Notes under the pieces: generated by a model
The model's database searches: none
Told to the model about the DNA's origin: nothing
Seen by the model: the letters and a program-made list of their open reading frames with translations, nothing else
Source of the DNA: Liquorilactobacillus nagelii DSM 13675
Lineage (GTDB): Bacteria; Bacillota; Bacilli; Lactobacillales; Lactobacillaceae
Length of the DNA: 64,000 bases
Direction of reading: 5' to 3'
NCBI RefSeq assembly: GCF_019444005.1
Contig: NZ_CP049304.1
Coordinates: 310,001-374,000, forward strand
Program-made: the position numbers and the translations under genes
Shown: positions 8,038 to 18,361 of the stretch, piece after piece
How positions within the stretch are numbered: position 1 is the stretch's first letter
Layout: the number at the start of each line of letters is the position of its first letter

Positions 8038-9258
8038 ATGGCAAAAATTTTGGCAATTAATGCTGGTAGTTCTAGTTTGAAATTTAAACTATTTGAAATG
8101 CCTGCGGAGAAGGTTTTAGCAAGTGGGGTCTTTGAGAGAATCGGTTTGGCGCAAGGAAAAATTAAGATTAAGTCAACAACTGGTGTTTACACAAGTGAAG
8201 AGCCGTTAACGGATCATTCATACGCTGTTAAGCGCTTACTTGAATTGATGAGAGAACTTAAAATAATTATTGATTTTAATGAAATTATTGGAGTTGGACA
8301 CCGCGTAGTTGCTGGTGGAGAATATTTTAAAAAATCAGTTATTGTTAATGGACAAGTTATTCGGCGGATCAATGATTTGGCAGAATATGCTCCTATTCAT
8401 AATCCGGCTAATCTGATGGGAATTAAGGCTTTTCGTAAATTGTTACCTAAGGCTGTTTCAGTTGCAGTTTTTGATACTTCTTTTCATCAGACAATTCCCA
8501 AGACAAATTATTTATATAGTGTACCGTATGACTGGTATCACAAATATGGTGTCCGACGTTATGGGGCGCATGGTACTAGCCATCGATACGTTGCTAGTCT
8601 GGCAGCTAAATTAATGCAGCGGCCATTAAATGAATTAAAATTAATTAGTTGCCACCTAGGAGCTGGTGCTTCTTTATGTGCAATCAAAAACGGCAAGTCT
8701 TTTGATACTTCGATGGGCTTTACTCCATTAACCGGAATTACGATGGCTACTCGTTCTGGAGATACTGATGTAGCAATGATTTCATTTATGATGCAAAAAT
8801 TAAATATGCATTCAATGCCTGAAGTAATTTATGATTTGAATAAAAAATCTGGTTTGCTGGGAATTTCTGGTGTCTCCTCTGACATGAGGGATATTTTGGC
8901 GGCTGCAGAACAAAAGAATGAACGGGCTCAGCTAGCTATTGATATATTTGTCAAAGATATTGTCAAATATATTGGAGCATACACAGCTGAAATGGGTGGT
9001 TTGGACGGTTTGATCTTTACAGCTGGTATTGGAGAAAATTCACCGGAAATCAGAGAATTAGTAACTCAGAGAATAGCCTATCTAGGAATTGATCTTGATC
9101 AAAAGCTTAATCAGGTGCGCGGCAAACCAGTCATTATTTCACAGCCAGCTTCAAAAGTGGAGGTAATGACAATCCCCACTAATGAAGAATTGATGATTGC
9201 GCGCGATGTTGAAGAATTGATTAAAGAATCAAGCGTAAAAAAAGCAGCAAATTTCTAA
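8038..9258 (+). CDS. ackA: Acetate kinase
   Basis: A 406-residue acetate kinase that makes ATP from acetyl phosphate and ADP in fermentation. The family signatures are complete: LAINAGSSSLKFKLF at the N-terminus, VGHRVVAGG, the catalytic-region VFDTSFHQTIP, HGTSHRYV, CHLGAGAS, GFTPLTGITMATRSGDTD, FTAGIGENS and the metal-binding PTNEELMIARD. The ATG at 8038 is preferred because GGAGGG precedes it; the ATG at 8017 lies upstream of that site. No pta gene is adjacent. A small unknown gene follows after 109 nt, with a terminator behind it. Confidence 0.97.
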   Translation: MAKILAINAGSSSLKFKLFEMPAEKVLASGVFERIGLAQGKIKIKSTTGVYTSEEPLTDHSYAVKRLLELMRELKIIIDFNEIIGVGHRVVAGGEYFKKSVIVNGQVIRRINDLAEYAPIHNPANLMGIKAFRKLLPKAVSVAVFDTSFHQTIPKTNYLYSVPYDWYHKYGVRRYGAHGTSHRYVASLAAKLMQRPLNELKLISCHLGAGASLCAIKNGKSFDTSMGFTPLTGITMATRSGDTDVAMISFMMQKLNMHSMPEVIYDLNKKSGLLGISGVSSDMRDILAAAEQKNERAQLAIDIFVKDIVKYIGAYTAEMGGLDGLIFTAGIGENSPEIRELVTQRIAYLGIDLDQKLNQVRGKPVIISQPASKVEVMTIPTNEELMIARDVEELIKESSVKKAANF

Positions 9259-9367
9259 TTTGACTTTTTATTTTAAGAAAAGAAGCGAAAAAGGTTCACA
9301 AACGAAAGAAAAAGTGTTAGATTATTCAAGTCGACATAGTCAGATTCTTTTTTTAGGGGGTTTTGTC

Positions 9368-9571
9368 ATGAGCAACAAGTTTGATATCATCCATGAGTAT
9401 CAAGTAGTTGAAGCGAAATTGGCTGAACTGGATCAAGTTTGTGAAAGAATCAGTGAAACCAATCGTGGAAGGCACTTGCTTGAGGCTTACGATGAAAAAC
9501 GGCAGCAATTATCTGCCGAAAAAGATCGTTTGGGTGCTATTTTGGAAGCAATGTCAGCTGCGGAAGATTAA
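9368..9571 (+). CDS. Small helical hypothetical protein (67 aa)
   Basis: I do not recognise this protein. It is 67 residues long, charged and likely almost entirely alpha-helical or coiled-coil (EYQVVEAKLAELDQVCERI, then KRQQLSAEKDRLGAILEAM). The ATG at 9368 has a strong AGGGGG site at 9354-9359; an in-frame extension back to 9260 lacks such a site. It sits between ackA and a clear terminator, so it may be read through from ackA. Confidence 0.6.
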   Translation: MSNKFDIIHEYQVVEAKLAELDQVCERISETNRGRHLLEAYDEKRQQLSAEKDRLGAILEAMSAAED

Positions 9572-9604
9572 AGCTGATAATCGTTTAGTAAGTTTGAAAA
9601 TAAT

Positions 9605-9644
9605 AGCTGTTATTCGGATTTGAATCTGAATAACAGCTTTTTTT
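9605..9644 (+). terminator. Rho-independent terminator
   Basis: AGCTGTTATTCGGATT pairs with AATCTGAATAACAGCT around a two-base loop (one G-U pair), followed by a T run. It ends the ackA region. Confidence 0.88.
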
Positions 9645-9721
9645 ACAATATACGGCTAATTTTAGCAAGTTATTCGGGAAATCTATAGCTGTATACGTAT
9701 AAAAATAAAATAATGCTAAAT

Positions 9722-9734
9722 AAAGTTCGATATT
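9722..9734 (-). promoter_or_regulatory. PurBox-like site (putative PurR operator) of purEKB
   Basis: The minus strand reads AATATCGAACTTT, which matches 12 of 13 positions of the PurR box consensus AWWWCCGAACWWT known from Bacillus and Lactococcus. It sits four bases upstream of the -35. The purC promoter has the same arrangement. Confidence 0.5.
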
Positions 9735-9737
9735 TCT

Positions 9738-9766
9738 TTGACAATACCAGCTTGATTTGCTAAGCT
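9738..9766 (+). promoter_or_regulatory. Promoter of purEKB
   Basis: A perfect TTGACA at 9738-9743 is followed after 17 nt by TAAGCT, a weak -10. A weak -10 with an adjacent PurBox fits a regulated promoter. Confidence 0.5.
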
Positions 9767-9788
9767 TATGGCAAATGGAGGGATCAAA

Positions 9789-10277
9789 TTGAATCAACAA
9801 GTCAGTGTAGTTATGGGGAGTATCTCAGATTGGGAAACAATGAAACCAGCCGCAACAATTTTAGCTGATTTCGGAATAAAATTTGAAAAAAAAGTTATCT
9901 CAGCTCATCGAATGCCAGCGGAGATGTTTTCTTTTGCCCAACAAGCAGCAGACCGTGGAATAAAAGTAATTATTGCTGGAGCAGGTGGAGCAGCTCACTT
10001 ACCAGGAATGCTTGCTGCTAATACGACTTTGCCGGTGATTGGTGTACCGGTTAAAACTCATGCACTTAATGGAATGGATTCACTTTTGTCAATTGTCCAG
10101 ATGCCAGCAGGAGTGCCAGTTGCTACGACGGCCATTGGCGTTGCGGGGGCTAAGAATGCGGCTTTATTGGCAATTGAAATCTTAGGAATTGAAAATGCAT
10201 CATTGATTGCTAAGTTAGTTGAATTTCGTCAAAGCCAACATGATGCAGCTTTAGAAAGTGGTGAAAAACTTGACTGA
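9789..10277 (+). CDS. purE: N5-carboxyaminoimidazole ribonucleotide mutase
   Basis: A 162-residue class I PurE that converts N5-CAIR to CAIR in de novo purine synthesis. Seen are [10 protein letters not shown] at the N-terminus, the catalytic-histidine [21 protein letters not shown], and [19 protein letters not shown]. The start is set at the TTG at 9789, six bases after GGAGGG; the ATG at 9768 lies before that site and would add residues not usual for PurE. It is the first gene of the purEKB unit and its 3' end overlaps purK by 20 nt. Confidence 0.96.
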   Translation: MNQQVSVVMGSISDWETMKPAATILADFGIKFEKKVISAHRMPAEMFSFAQQAADRGIKVIIAGAGGAAHLPGMLAANTTLPVIGVPVKTHALNGMDSLLSIVQMPAGVPVATTAIGVAGAKNAALLAIEILGIENASLIAKLVEFRQSQHDAALESGEKLD

Positions 10278-11391
10278 AATGTTTAGACCAGGAAAAACAA
10301 TTGGAATTATTGGCGGTGGTCAGCTAGGACAAATGTTAACTTTTTCCGCAAAAAAGGCCGGTTTTAGGGTGATAATTCTTGATCCCAATCCTGATTGTTC
10401 AGCTGGACAAGCTGCCGATGACCAGATTGTGGCTGAATATGCTGATCGGCAGGCTATTGAAAAATTAGCAAAAAAAGCAGATGTCTTAACCTATGAATTT
10501 GAAAATGTTGATTTGAAAGCACTTGAGGCGGTTCAGACAGAAGTCTCAATCCCACAAGGTACTCAGTTACTGTCAATTACTAAAAATCGCTTGCGAGAAA
10601 AGACCTTTTTGCGCGATAATGGACTACAAGTGGCACCATTTGCAGCTGTTAAAAGTCAAGCAGATTTAACAGCTGCTTTAGCTAAGATTGGATTTCCAGC
10701 TGTTTTGAAAACTTGCGAAGGTGGTTATGATGGTAAAGCACAAATTGTTTTACAAAGTCAAGCTGACCAAGCAGCGGCAAGTGATCTTTTAGCTTATGGT
10801 GAATGTATTTTGGAAGGCTGGGTTGATTTTTCGCATGAATGCTCAGTAATGGTTGGACGTAACTTGGCAGGGAAAATTTCACTTTTCCCAGTTAGCGAGA
10901 ATATTCATCATCATCAAATTCTGCATGAAAGCATCGTACCAGCCAGAATTACACTGGCAGCTCAACAAGCAGCTCAGGAGATGGCTGAAAAAATTGCGAC
11001 AGCAATTAATTTATGCGGTATTTTAGGTGTTGAGTTTTTCCTAGGAAAAGATGGTCAGCTGTATGTTAATGAGTTGGCCCCACGTCCGCATAATTCTGGT
11101 CATTATTCAATTGAAGCCTGTGATTTTTCACAGTTTGACGTACATAATCGGGCTATTTGTAATTGGCCGCTACCCAAAATTCACTTATTGAAATCGGTTG
11201 TTATGGTTAATGTTCTTGGTCAGCATGTTGCTGGAGTTGAACAATTGATTGCTCGGAAACCTCAATGGCAATTTCATGACTATGGCAAAGGAGAAATTCG
11301 CCAGGATCGGAAAATGGGACATATAACGATTTTAACCGATGATATTAAGGCTACTTTGACAGAGATTCAAGCAACAAAAATCTGGGATTAG
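10258..11391 (+). CDS. purK: N5-carboxyaminoimidazole ribonucleotide synthase
   Basis: A protein of about 377 residues of the ATP-grasp superfamily. It makes N5-CAIR from AIR, bicarbonate and ATP, the step before Pur[12 protein letters not shown] near the N-terminus, [24 protein letters not shown] and [18 protein letters not shown] are typical. The start is uncertain: GTG at 10258 and 10261, TTG at 10270 and ATG at 10279 are in frame, none with a strong site, which suggests translational coupling to purE. Confidence 0.95.
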   Translation: MVKNLTEMFRPGKTIGIIGGGQLGQMLTFSAKKAGFRVIILDPNPDCSAGQAADDQIVAEYADRQAIEKLAKKADVLTYEFENVDLKALEAVQTEVSIPQGTQLLSITKNRLREKTFLRDNGLQVAPFAAVKSQADLTAALAKIGFPAVLKTCEGGYDGKAQIVLQSQADQAAASDLLAYGECILEGWVDFSHECSVMVGRNLAGKISLFPVSENIHHHQILHESIVPARITLAAQQAAQEMAEKIATAINLCGILGVEFFLGKDGQLYVNELAPRPHNSGHYSIEACDFSQFDVHNRAICNWPLPKIHLLKSVVMVNVLGQHVAGVEQLIARKPQWQFHDYGKGEIRQDRKMGHITILTDDIKATLTEIQATKIWD

Positions 11392-11407
11392 CATAAAGGA
11401 GAAAATT

Positions 11408-12709
11408 ATGATTTCAAGATATACCCGTCCAGAAATGGCAGCAATTTGGAATGATGAAAAAAAGTATCAGTGTTGGTTGGAAGTTGAGTTAGCTGCAGAC
11501 GAAGCTTGGTCAAAGTTAGGTCATATTCCAGCTACCGATGTTGAAAAATTACAGCAACACGCTAAGTTTAATGTTGAACGGATTCAAGAAATTGAAGCTG
11601 TTACCCATCATGATGTAATTGCCTTTACCCGTTGTTTGTCTGAATCACTAGGGCCTGAAAAAAAGTGGGTTCATTATGGGTTGACTAGCACCGATGTGGT
11701 TGATACAGCTTATGGTTATCAATTGAAACAAGTTAATGAGATTTTGCGACAGGATTTGGCTGATTTTAAAGCGATTGTTGCCAAACAAGCATTGAAGTAC
11801 AAAGATACGGTCATGATGGGACGCACTCATGGAGTACATGCAGAACCAACCACCTTTGGTTTGAAGCTAGCACGTTGGTATTCAGAAATTAAACGTGATA
11901 TTGAACGTTTTGAACACGCAGCTGCCGGAGTTGAGGCAGGAAAAATCAGTGGAGCAGTTGGGACTTTCGCTAACATTGACCCATTTGTTGAAAAATATGT
12001 TTGTCAGAAATTAGGAATTCGCGCTCAAGAAATCTCCAGTCAGGTTTTGCCACGTGATTTACATGCTGAATATTTAGCAACTTTAGCTTTGATTGCAACA
12101 AGTCTAGAAGAATTTGCAACTGAAATTCGTGGCTTGCAAAAATCAGAAACGCGTGAAGTCGAAGAACATTTCGCAAAGGGACAAAAGGGTTCGTCGGCAA
12201 TGCCGCATAAACGCAATCCAATTGGCTCAGAAAATATTTGTGGTTTAGCACGAGTAATTCGTGGTCATATGGTAACAGCTTACGAAGATGTTTCTTTATG
12301 GCATGAAAGAGATATTTCACACTCTTCAGCTGAAAGAATTATTTTGCCAGATACAACGATTTTGCTTGATTATATGCTGCATCGTTTTGGTAAGATTTTG
12401 GAAAGTTTGACTGTTTTCCCTGAAAATATGAAACGCAATATGGGACGAACTTTTGGTTTGATTTATAGTGGTCGTGTTTTGCTGAAATTAATTGACAAAG
12501 GCATGAGTCGTGAAGCTGCCTATGATTTAATTCAACCTAAAACGGCTCAATCATGGGATCAGCAAGTACAATTTCGACCATTGTTGGAAAAAGATCCCGA
12601 GATTACTTCGCGTTTGTCTACGGACGATTTGGATGATGCTTTTGATTATCATTGGCACTTGCGTCGAGTAGATGAAATTTTTCAACGTGTTGGTTTAGAA
12701 GAAAAGTAA
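11408..12709 (+). CDS. purB: Adenylosuccinate lyase
   Basis: A 433-residue fumarase/aspartase-superfamily enzyme. It acts twice in purine synthesis: SAICAR to AICAR, and adenylosuccinate to AMP. The superfamily signature [19 protein letters not shown] is intact, as are [22 protein letters not shown] and the general-acid region [14 protein letters not shown]. An AAGGAG site precedes the ATG, 16 nt after purK. It is the last gene of purEKB and a terminator follows. Confidence 0.97.
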   Translation: MISRYTRPEMAAIWNDEKKYQCWLEVELAADEAWSKLGHIPATDVEKLQQHAKFNVERIQEIEAVTHHDVIAFTRCLSESLGPEKKWVHYGLTSTDVVDTAYGYQLKQVNEILRQDLADFKAIVAKQALKYKDTVMMGRTHGVHAEPTTFGLKLARWYSEIKRDIERFEHAAAGVEAGKISGAVGTFANIDPFVEKYVCQKLGIRAQEISSQVLPRDLHAEYLATLALIATSLEEFATEIRGLQKSETREVEEHFAKGQKGSSAMPHKRNPIGSENICGLARVIRGHMVTAYEDVSLWHERDISHSSAERIILPDTTILLDYMLHRFGKILESLTVFPENMKRNMGRTFGLIYSGRVLLKLIDKGMSREAAYDLIQPKTAQSWDQQVQFRPLLEKDPEITSRLSTDDLDDAFDYHWHLRRVDEIFQRVGLEEK

Positions 12710-12935
12710 TTAATTTAAATCGTATTTAAAAAATAAATAACTGCTGAGATTGACCAGATATTTTGGTCAATTTTTTTGTCTTGATAGAACTTGAACAAAC
12801 ATTATTTTTAAAGCACAATATTATTTTGGCTTTTAGAAGAGCAATATTCTTATATATGACAGATATGAGAGGATCTTAGCGGATTCCAATCTTTTATACC
12901 GAATAAAAATTAACAAATACACTAAAAAACATTTA
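12710..12935 (+). terminator. Terminator and gene-free spacer after purB
   Basis: TTGACCA (12750-12756) pairs with TGGTCAA (12764-12770) and seven T follow, closing the purEKB transcript. From 12778 to 12935 I see only AT-rich DNA with no coding or structured element, before the purC regulatory region. Confidence 0.75.
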
Positions 12936-12936
12936 A

Positions 12937-12949
12937 AAGTTCGTGTTTT
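12937..12949 (-). promoter_or_regulatory. PurBox-like site upstream of purC
   Basis: The minus strand reads AAAACACGAACTT, sharing the CGAAC core with the PurBox at purE and ending five bases before the -35. A second TTCGTGTTTT copy lies at 13028-13037, downstream of the promoter. Confidence 0.4.
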
Positions 12950-12954
12950 GTCTA

Positions 12955-12983
12955 TTGACTAAACGGCGTAAAATTGTTAATCT
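12955..12983 (+). promoter_or_regulatory. Promoter of the purC-purD operon
   Basis: TTGACT at 12955-12960, a 17-nt spacer and TAATCT at 12978-12983, the latter preceded by TGT as a TGn extension. The leader is about 70 nt long. Confidence 0.5.
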
Positions 12984-13058
12984 TTATGGTAAATAGCGAT
13001 TGTTAATTACTTAACTTGCTATAAATATTCGTGTTTTATGAAAGGGTGGCAGTTTCTA

Positions 13059-13772
13059 ATGGCAAAAATGATTTATGCCGGAAAAGCAAAGCAACTTTGG
13101 ACAACTGATGATGAGCAATTACTTCGCGTAGTTTATACAAATCAGGCAACCGCACTTAATGGAAAACGCAAGGATCAGATTAGTGGAAAAGGTGAATTGA
13201 ATAATCAAATTTCAACGCTGATTTTTGAATACTTGTCAGCACACGGTATTCCAACTCATTTTGTCAAGAAACTGTCAGCTACTGAAGAAATAGTTAAACG
13301 AGTTAAAATTATTCCTTTAGAAGTTGTTACCCGTAATCTTGGAGCTGGTCATTTTGCTTCTCGCTTTGGTGTTAAAGAAGGCTTGAAATTCAGCCAACCT
13401 GTTGAAGAACTTTATTATAAGAGTGATGAGTTAGCAGATCCTTTTATGAATGAATCACAAGCAGCTGCTTTAGGAATTGCAAATGCCGAAGAAATTAAGC
13501 AAATTTGGGAAATATCTCGTCAAGTTAATCAGCTTTTAAGTTCGTTATTTGCTGAAGTTGGGCTGGATTTAGTTGATTTTAAATTAGAGTTTGGCAAAAC
13601 GGCGACCGGAGAAATTATTTTAGCCGATGAATTTTCGCCAGATAATTGTCGCTTGTGGGATCAAAAAACTAAACAACATATGGATAAAGATGTTTTTCGC
13701 CGTGATCTGGGTGATTTAGCTCCGATTTATCAAGAAGTTTTACGTCGCTTGACAACCAAATTGGGAGCGTGA
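13059..13772 (+). CDS. purC: SAICAR synthase
   Basis: A 237-residue phosphoribosylaminoimidazole-succinocarboxamide synthase, which joins aspartate to CAIR using ATP. MIYAGKAKQLW at the N-terminus, PLEVVTRNLGAGHFASRFG, LVDFKLEFG and LADEFSPDNCRLWD are characteristic. The ATG at 13059 gives the usual family length and follows AAAGGGTGG; the upstream ATG at 13038 lacks a site. It is the first gene of the nine-gene purC-purD unit, whose members overlap or nearly touch. Confidence 0.97.
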   Translation: MAKMIYAGKAKQLWTTDDEQLLRVVYTNQATALNGKRKDQISGKGELNNQISTLIFEYLSAHGIPTHFVKKLSATEEIVKRVKIIPLEVVTRNLGAGHFASRFGVKEGLKFSQPVEELYYKSDELADPFMNESQAAALGIANAEEIKQIWEISRQVNQLLSSLFAEVGLDLVDFKLEFGKTATGEIILADEFSPDNCRLWDQKTKQHMDKDVFRRDLGDLAPIYQEVLRRLTTKLGA

Positions 13773-13777
13773 AGAAA

Positions 13778-14026
13778 ATGAAAAAAGTTAGAATTTTTGT
13801 CACCTACAAGGAATCAGTATTTGATCCACAAGGTGAAACAATTACTGCGGCTGTTAAAAGTTTAGGCTTCCCAGAAGTTAAAAAAATTGGTGTTGGTAAA
13901 TTTTTCGATATTACATTATCAGATGAAGCTGACCTTGATCAAACAATTCCAGCAATCTCTGAAAAACTATTAGTGAATTTTAACTTAGAAACTTATCGCT
14001 ATCAAGTATTGGAGGAGCAAAAATGA
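13778..14026 (+). CDS. purS: Phosphoribosylformylglycinamidine synthase subunit PurS
   Basis: An 82-residue protein, the small structural subunit of the PurSQL complex that turns FGAR into FGAM. The N-terminus [19 protein letters not shown] and the C-terminal [11 protein letters not shown] are family features. The ATG at 13778 has GGGAG ten bases upstream; a GTG at 13769 overlapping the purC stop would add three residues. The gene overlaps purQ by four bases. Confidence 0.94.
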   Translation: MKKVRIFVTYKESVFDPQGETITAAVKSLGFPEVKKIGVGKFFDITLSDEADLDQTIPAISEKLLVNFNLETYRYQVLEEQK

Positions 14027-14706
14027 AAGTTGCAGTGGTCGTTTTTCCTGGGTCAAATTGTGACATTGATTTATATGAAGCTTTGACATCAGTTTGTCAA
14101 GTTGAAGCGGAATATGTATCATATCAGCAAAATACTTTGACCGGGTTTGATGCTGTTATGCTGCCAGGCGGCTTTTCTTATGGAGATTATTTACGTTGTG
14201 GAGCAATTGCACGTTTTAGCAACATTATGCCAGCAATTCAAGCATTTGCCGCTCAAGGAAAACCGGTTTTTGGAACTTGTAATGGATTTCAAATCTTGAC
14301 TGAAGCAGGTTTATTGCCAGGTGCTCTGAAACAAAATGATTCATTAAAATTTGTCTGCAAAACAGTTGCTTTGAAAGTAGAAAATAACCAAACCATTTTC
14401 ACTAATCAGTATCACACTGGAGAAGTAATTCAGCTACCAATTGCGCATGCTGATGGTAGCTATTACGCTGATCCACAAACTTTAGCTGCTTTGGAAGCTA
14501 ATCACCAAATTGTTTTCCGCTATGCTGCTGAAAATCCCAATGGTAGTTTAAATAATATTGCTGGAATTACTAATCGCCGAGGAAATGTGTTAGGAATGAT
14601 GCCACATCCAGAACGGGCAGTTGAATCAATTTTAGGCAATACTGATGGTTTGCGGCTTTTTAAATCATTATTGGATAGCCAATCAGTTAAGGAGGCAGTA
14701 CATTAA
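14023..14706 (+). CDS. purQ: Phosphoribosylformylglycinamidine synthase, glutaminase subunit PurQ
   Basis: A 227-residue class I glutamine amidotransferase supplying ammonia to PurL. The nucleophile motif GTCNGFQIL is present, with the catalytic His-Glu in [10 protein letters not shown] near the C-terminus, and the N-terminal [12 protein letters not shown] is typical. The start overlaps purS (ATGA) and has GGAGGAG upstream. Confidence 0.97.
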   Translation: MKVAVVVFPGSNCDIDLYEALTSVCQVEAEYVSYQQNTLTGFDAVMLPGGFSYGDYLRCGAIARFSNIMPAIQAFAAQGKPVFGTCNGFQILTEAGLLPGALKQNDSLKFVCKTVALKVENNQTIFTNQYHTGEVIQLPIAHADGSYYADPQTLAALEANHQIVFRYAAENPNGSLNNIAGITNRRGNVLGMMPHPERAVESILGNTDGLRLFKSLLDSQSVKEAVH

Positions 14707-16931
14707 TGGTAAAAGAATTAACGCCAACACAAATTCAGCAGCAAAAGCCTTATCTTGCTTGGGGCTTAAGCGAAAAAGAATATGATTATATCAGCAAACA
14801 GCTAATTAAACGATTGCCCAATTATACTGAAACGGGGCTGTTTGCAGTTATGTGGAGTGAACACTGCTCTTACAAAATGTCCAAACCAGTTTTGCGTGAG
14901 TTCCCCAATACTGGGAAGCGTGTTTTGCAAGGCCCTGGCGAAGGAGCTGGTATTCTAGATATCGGGGATAATCAGGCGGTTGTTTTTAAAGCGGAAAGTC
15001 ATAATCATCCTTCCGCGGTTGAACCCTATGAAGGGGCAGCTACAGGAGTTGGCGGTATTATTCGTGATATTTTCAGTATGGGAGCACGACCAATTGCGAT
15101 GCTTGATTCACTGCATTTTGGCGAAATTAACCATCCACGAACAAAATATTTAATCAATGAAATTGTTGCTGGAATTGGCGGATATGGTAACTGTATGGGA
15201 ATTCCAACAGTTGGTGGTGAAACGACTTTTGATCCTTGTTATGCTGGTAATCCCTTAGTTAATGCGATGTGTGTCGGAGTTATGGATCAATCTGACATGC
15301 AAAAGGGGCGGGCTACGGGAGTTGGTAATGCAGTCATGTATGTCGGTGCCAAAACTGGTCGTGACGGTATTCATGGAGCAACCTTTGCTTCTGCCGATTT
15401 TGCTGATGATAAGGAAACTCAGCGCTCAGCGGTTCAAGTTGGAGATCCCTTTATGGAAAAACTATTATTGGAGGCTTGTTTGGAATTAACTCACAAGCAT
15501 CATGATTGGTTGGTAGGAATTCAAGACATGGGAGCTGCCGGGTTAGTTTCTTCAAGTTGTGAAATGGCTTCTAAGGCTGATAGTGGGATGGAACTGGATT
15601 TGGATTTAGTTCCACAGCGTGAACCGGCGATGTCAGCTTACGAAATTATGTTGAGTGAATCACAGGAGCGAATGTTACTGTGTATCAGAAAGGGTTTTGA
15701 AAAACCAGTTCAGGATTTATTCAAGGGTTATGGTCTTGAAGCAGTAGTAATTGGGCGAGTAACTAAGGGTCATCAGTATATCTTGAATCATCAAGGAAAA
15801 CAGGTAACGGATATTCCAGTTAGCTCGCTAACAGATGATGTTTTAGAAGAACAAGGTGCTGAAAAAATGCCGCAGCGCTTGCAAGATATGCAATTCTCAC
15901 ATCAGTGGCAACCCACAGCTTTAAATGTTACAACTGCTTTTTATCAAATGCTGCAACAACCAACGATTGCTGCTAAGACTTCGATTACCCAGACTTATGA
16001 TTCACAAGTGCGGACTAATACAGTCGTTGGTCCTGGCAGTGATGCAGCTGTGTTGAGAATTAGGCGAACAAAAAAAGGTTTAGCAATGACAACGGATGGT
16101 AATGGGCGCTTTGTTTATCTAAATCCAGAAGTTGGCGGTAAATTAGCTGTTTTAGAAGCAGCTGCAAATTTAGTTGCTAGTGGAGCGGAGCCGCTAGGAA
16201 TTACTGATTGTTTGAATTATGGTGATCCACATGATCCTGAAGTTTATTGGGAACTGCATCAATCAGTCAAAGGAATGGCTGCCGCTTGCCGGGCGTTAGA
16301 AATACCAGTTATCTCAGGTAATGTATCGCTATATAATGAAACCAATCAACAAGCAATTTATCCGACACCGATGATTGGCATGGTTGGACTGGTTAAAAAC
16401 ATTCAGCAACATGCAACATTGAACCTAAAAACTTCGGGTGATCAATTGTTCTTAGTCGGAGATACCAGAGATGATTATGCAGGTAGTGAATTGCAAAAGA
16501 TGTTACAGCATAAAATTGATGGTGAACTGAATGATATCGATTTGGCACAAAATATTGCTCAGTTGCGATTAGTTTTACAAAGTGTTCAAAGTGGGTTAAC
16601 CAAGAGTGTTCATGATTTAAGCGAAGGTGGCTTGGCAATTGCTCTGGCTGAAAGTGCTTTTGGAACAGGACTTGGAATGAAAATTGACGTCAAATTAACT
16701 GATGCTCAGTTGTTCAGTGAAACACCTGGCCGCTTCTTAGTTTCAGTTGTTCCAGAAAAAGCAGCAGAATTCCGTCAATTAATGCGAGATCATGCTGTCT
16801 TAATTGGAAAAACAATTTCGCGGCCGGTACTGGAATTGACGACACTGACAGCTGCCTACCAATTAGATTTATTAAAGGCAGAGAAATTATGGGAGGACGC
16901 AATACCATGTCTGATGAAATCAAAGGCTTAA
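14706..16931 (+). CDS. purL: Phosphoribosylformylglycinamidine synthase, large subunit PurL
   Basis: A 741-residue small-type PurL that works with PurS and PurQ. Motifs include WSEHCSYKMSKPVLREFP, VVFKAESHNHPSAVEPYEGAATGVGGIIRDIFSMGARPIA, and the second-half repeat GNVSLYNETN and SVHDLSEGGLAIALAE, reflecting the internally duplicated AIR-synthetase-like fold. The ATG shares one base with the purQ stop codon (TAATG). Its 3' end overlaps purF by 25 nt. Confidence 0.97.
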   Translation: MVKELTPTQIQQQKPYLAWGLSEKEYDYISKQLIKRLPNYTETGLFAVMWSEHCSYKMSKPVLREFPNTGKRVLQGPGEGAGILDIGDNQAVVFKAESHNHPSAVEPYEGAATGVGGIIRDIFSMGARPIAMLDSLHFGEINHPRTKYLINEIVAGIGGYGNCMGIPTVGGETTFDPCYAGNPLVNAMCVGVMDQSDMQKGRATGVGNAVMYVGAKTGRDGIHGATFASADFADDKETQRSAVQVGDPFMEKLLLEACLELTHKHHDWLVGIQDMGAAGLVSSSCEMASKADSGMELDLDLVPQREPAMSAYEIMLSESQERMLLCIRKGFEKPVQDLFKGYGLEAVVIGRVTKGHQYILNHQGKQVTDIPVSSLTDDVLEEQGAEKMPQRLQDMQFSHQWQPTALNVTTAFYQMLQQPTIAAKTSITQTYDSQVRTNTVVGPGSDAAVLRIRRTKKGLAMTTDGNGRFVYLNPEVGGKLAVLEAAANLVASGAEPLGITDCLNYGDPHDPEVYWELHQSVKGMAAACRALEIPVISGNVSLYNETNQQAIYPTPMIGMVGLVKNIQQHATLNLKTSGDQLFLVGDTRDDYAGSELQKMLQHKIDGELNDIDLAQNIAQLRLVLQSVQSGLTKSVHDLSEGGLAIALAESAFGTGLGMKIDVKLTDAQLFSETPGRFLVSVVPEKAAEFRQLMRDHAVLIGKTISRPVLELTTLTAAYQLDLLKAEKLWEDAIPCLMKSKA

Positions 16932-18361
16932 ATGAAGAATGCGGTGTTTTTGGAGTTTTTGATGCCACAGATGCCAGCCGACTAACTTATTTTGCTTTAC
17001 ACAGTTTACAGCATCGTGGTCAAGAAGGCGCTGGCATTGTTAGTAGTGATGGTCAACAGCTGTATCAGTTTCGTAATCGTGGCTTGTTATCAGAGGTTTT
17101 TGCGGATAAAAAGGATTTAGCGGGATTGATTGGTCGTTCGGCAATTGGGCATGTTCGTTATGGAACGAGTGGTAATAATGTGTTAGCAAATGTACAGCCG
17201 TTTTTATTTCATTTTCATGATGGTGATGTTGCACTGGCACATAATGGCAACTTAACTAACGCACAGACACTTAAATCCCATTTAGAAGATGATGGGGCAA
17301 TTTTTCAGTCAAGCTCAGATACAGAAATTTTAATTCATTTAATTCGTAAGAATCAGCATCTAAGTTTCATAGATGCATTGAAAAAAAGTTTAAATCAAGT
17401 TCGTGGAGGTTTTGCTTTTTTATTATTGCGTAAAGATTGTTTAGTCGCAGCTTTGGATCCGAATGGCTTTCGGCCACTATCAATTGGTCAGTTAGCTAAC
17501 GGAGCTTATGTTGTTGCAAGTGAAACTTGTGCATTTGATATGATTGGAGCTAAATTTGTGCGGGATGTCTTGCCAGGTGAATTGATTGTAATTGATCAAG
17601 ATGGACTACATGTTGATCATTATACAACTGACACCCAACTGGCAATTTGTTCAATGGAATATATTTATTTTTCGCGACCAGATTCAATTATTCATGGAGT
17701 AACAGTTCATAATGCTCGTAAGATGATGGGACGACTATTGGCACAGCAATCACCAGCTGACGTTGATATGGTAATTGGCGTGCCCAATTCATCATTGTCA
17801 GCGGCTAGTGGATATGCTGAAGAAAGTAATTTGCCATATGAAATGGGCTTAATTAAAAATCAGTATATTGCACGAACCTTCATTCAACCTACTCAAGAAT
17901 TACGTGAACGTGGTGTTAAAATGAAATTATCAGCAGTTCGTGGGGTAGTTGAGGGAAAAAGGGTCGCAATTATTGATGATTCAATTGTTCGTGGAACAAC
18001 TAGCAAGCAGATTGTACATTTGCTGCGCGAAGCTGGTGCTAAAGAAGTGCACATGCGAATTGCTTCCCCACCACTTCGTTTTCCGTGCTTTTATGGAATT
18101 GATATTTCAACTCGGTCAGAGTTAATGGCAGCAAACTATTCAGTTACTGAAATGTGTGAACAAATTGGAGCAGATTCACTGGAATTTTTGACGATTCCTA
18201 ATTTAATTAAAGCAATTTCAGTCCCTGACGGCAAAAATACTCCCCATGGTGGTTTATGTGTAGCATATTTTGATGGAGATTATCCAACGCCACTTTATGA
18301 TTATGAAGCTGGGTACTTAGCATCTTTGAAAAAACAACAAGCACGTGAGGTGATACAATAA
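16907..18361 (+). CDS. purF: Amidophosphoribosyltransferase (one Fe-S cysteine missing)
   Basis: A 484-residue enzyme for the first committed purine step, PRPP plus glutamine to phosphoribosylamine. It starts [12 protein letters not shown], so the Ntn nucleophile is Cys12 after an 11-residue propeptide, as in Bacillus subtilis. Also seen are [13 protein letters not shown] and the PRPP loop [16 protein letters not shown]. Three of the four cysteines that bind the [4Fe-4S] cluster in the B. subtilis enzyme appear kept ([22 protein letters not shown]451), but the last is Tyr454 (LCVAYF instead of LCLACF). The ATG at 16907 follows GGGAGGA. Confidence 0.96.
   Translation: MSDEIKGLNEECGVFGVFDATDASRLTYFALHSLQHRGQEGAGIVSSDGQQLYQFRNRGLLSEVFADKKDLAGLIGRSAIGHVRYGTSGNNVLANVQPFLFHFHDGDVALAHNGNLTNAQTLKSHLEDDGAIFQSSSDTEILIHLIRKNQHLSFIDALKKSLNQVRGGFAFLLLRKDCLVAALDPNGFRPLSIGQLANGAYVVASETCAFDMIGAKFVRDVLPGELIVIDQDGLHVDHYTTDTQLAICSMEYIYFSRPDSIIHGVTVHNARKMMGRLLAQQSPADVDMVIGVPNSSLSAASGYAEESNLPYEMGLIKNQYIARTFIQPTQELRERGVKMKLSAVRGVVEGKRVAIIDDSIVRGTTSKQIVHLLREAGAKEVHMRIASPPLRFPCFYGIDISTRSELMAANYSVTEMCEQIGADSLEFLTIPNLIKAISVPDGKNTPHGGLCVAYFDGDYPTPLYDYEAGYLASLKKQQAREVIQ

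Noticed and set aside
9260..9367. N-terminal extension of the 67-residue protein
   Set aside because: No ribosome site precedes it, while a strong AGGGGG sits before ATG 9368.
9645..9788. Purine riboswitch upstream of purE (also looked for before purC)
   Set aside because: No conserved three-way-junction motif is present; PurBox-like sites explain regulation better.
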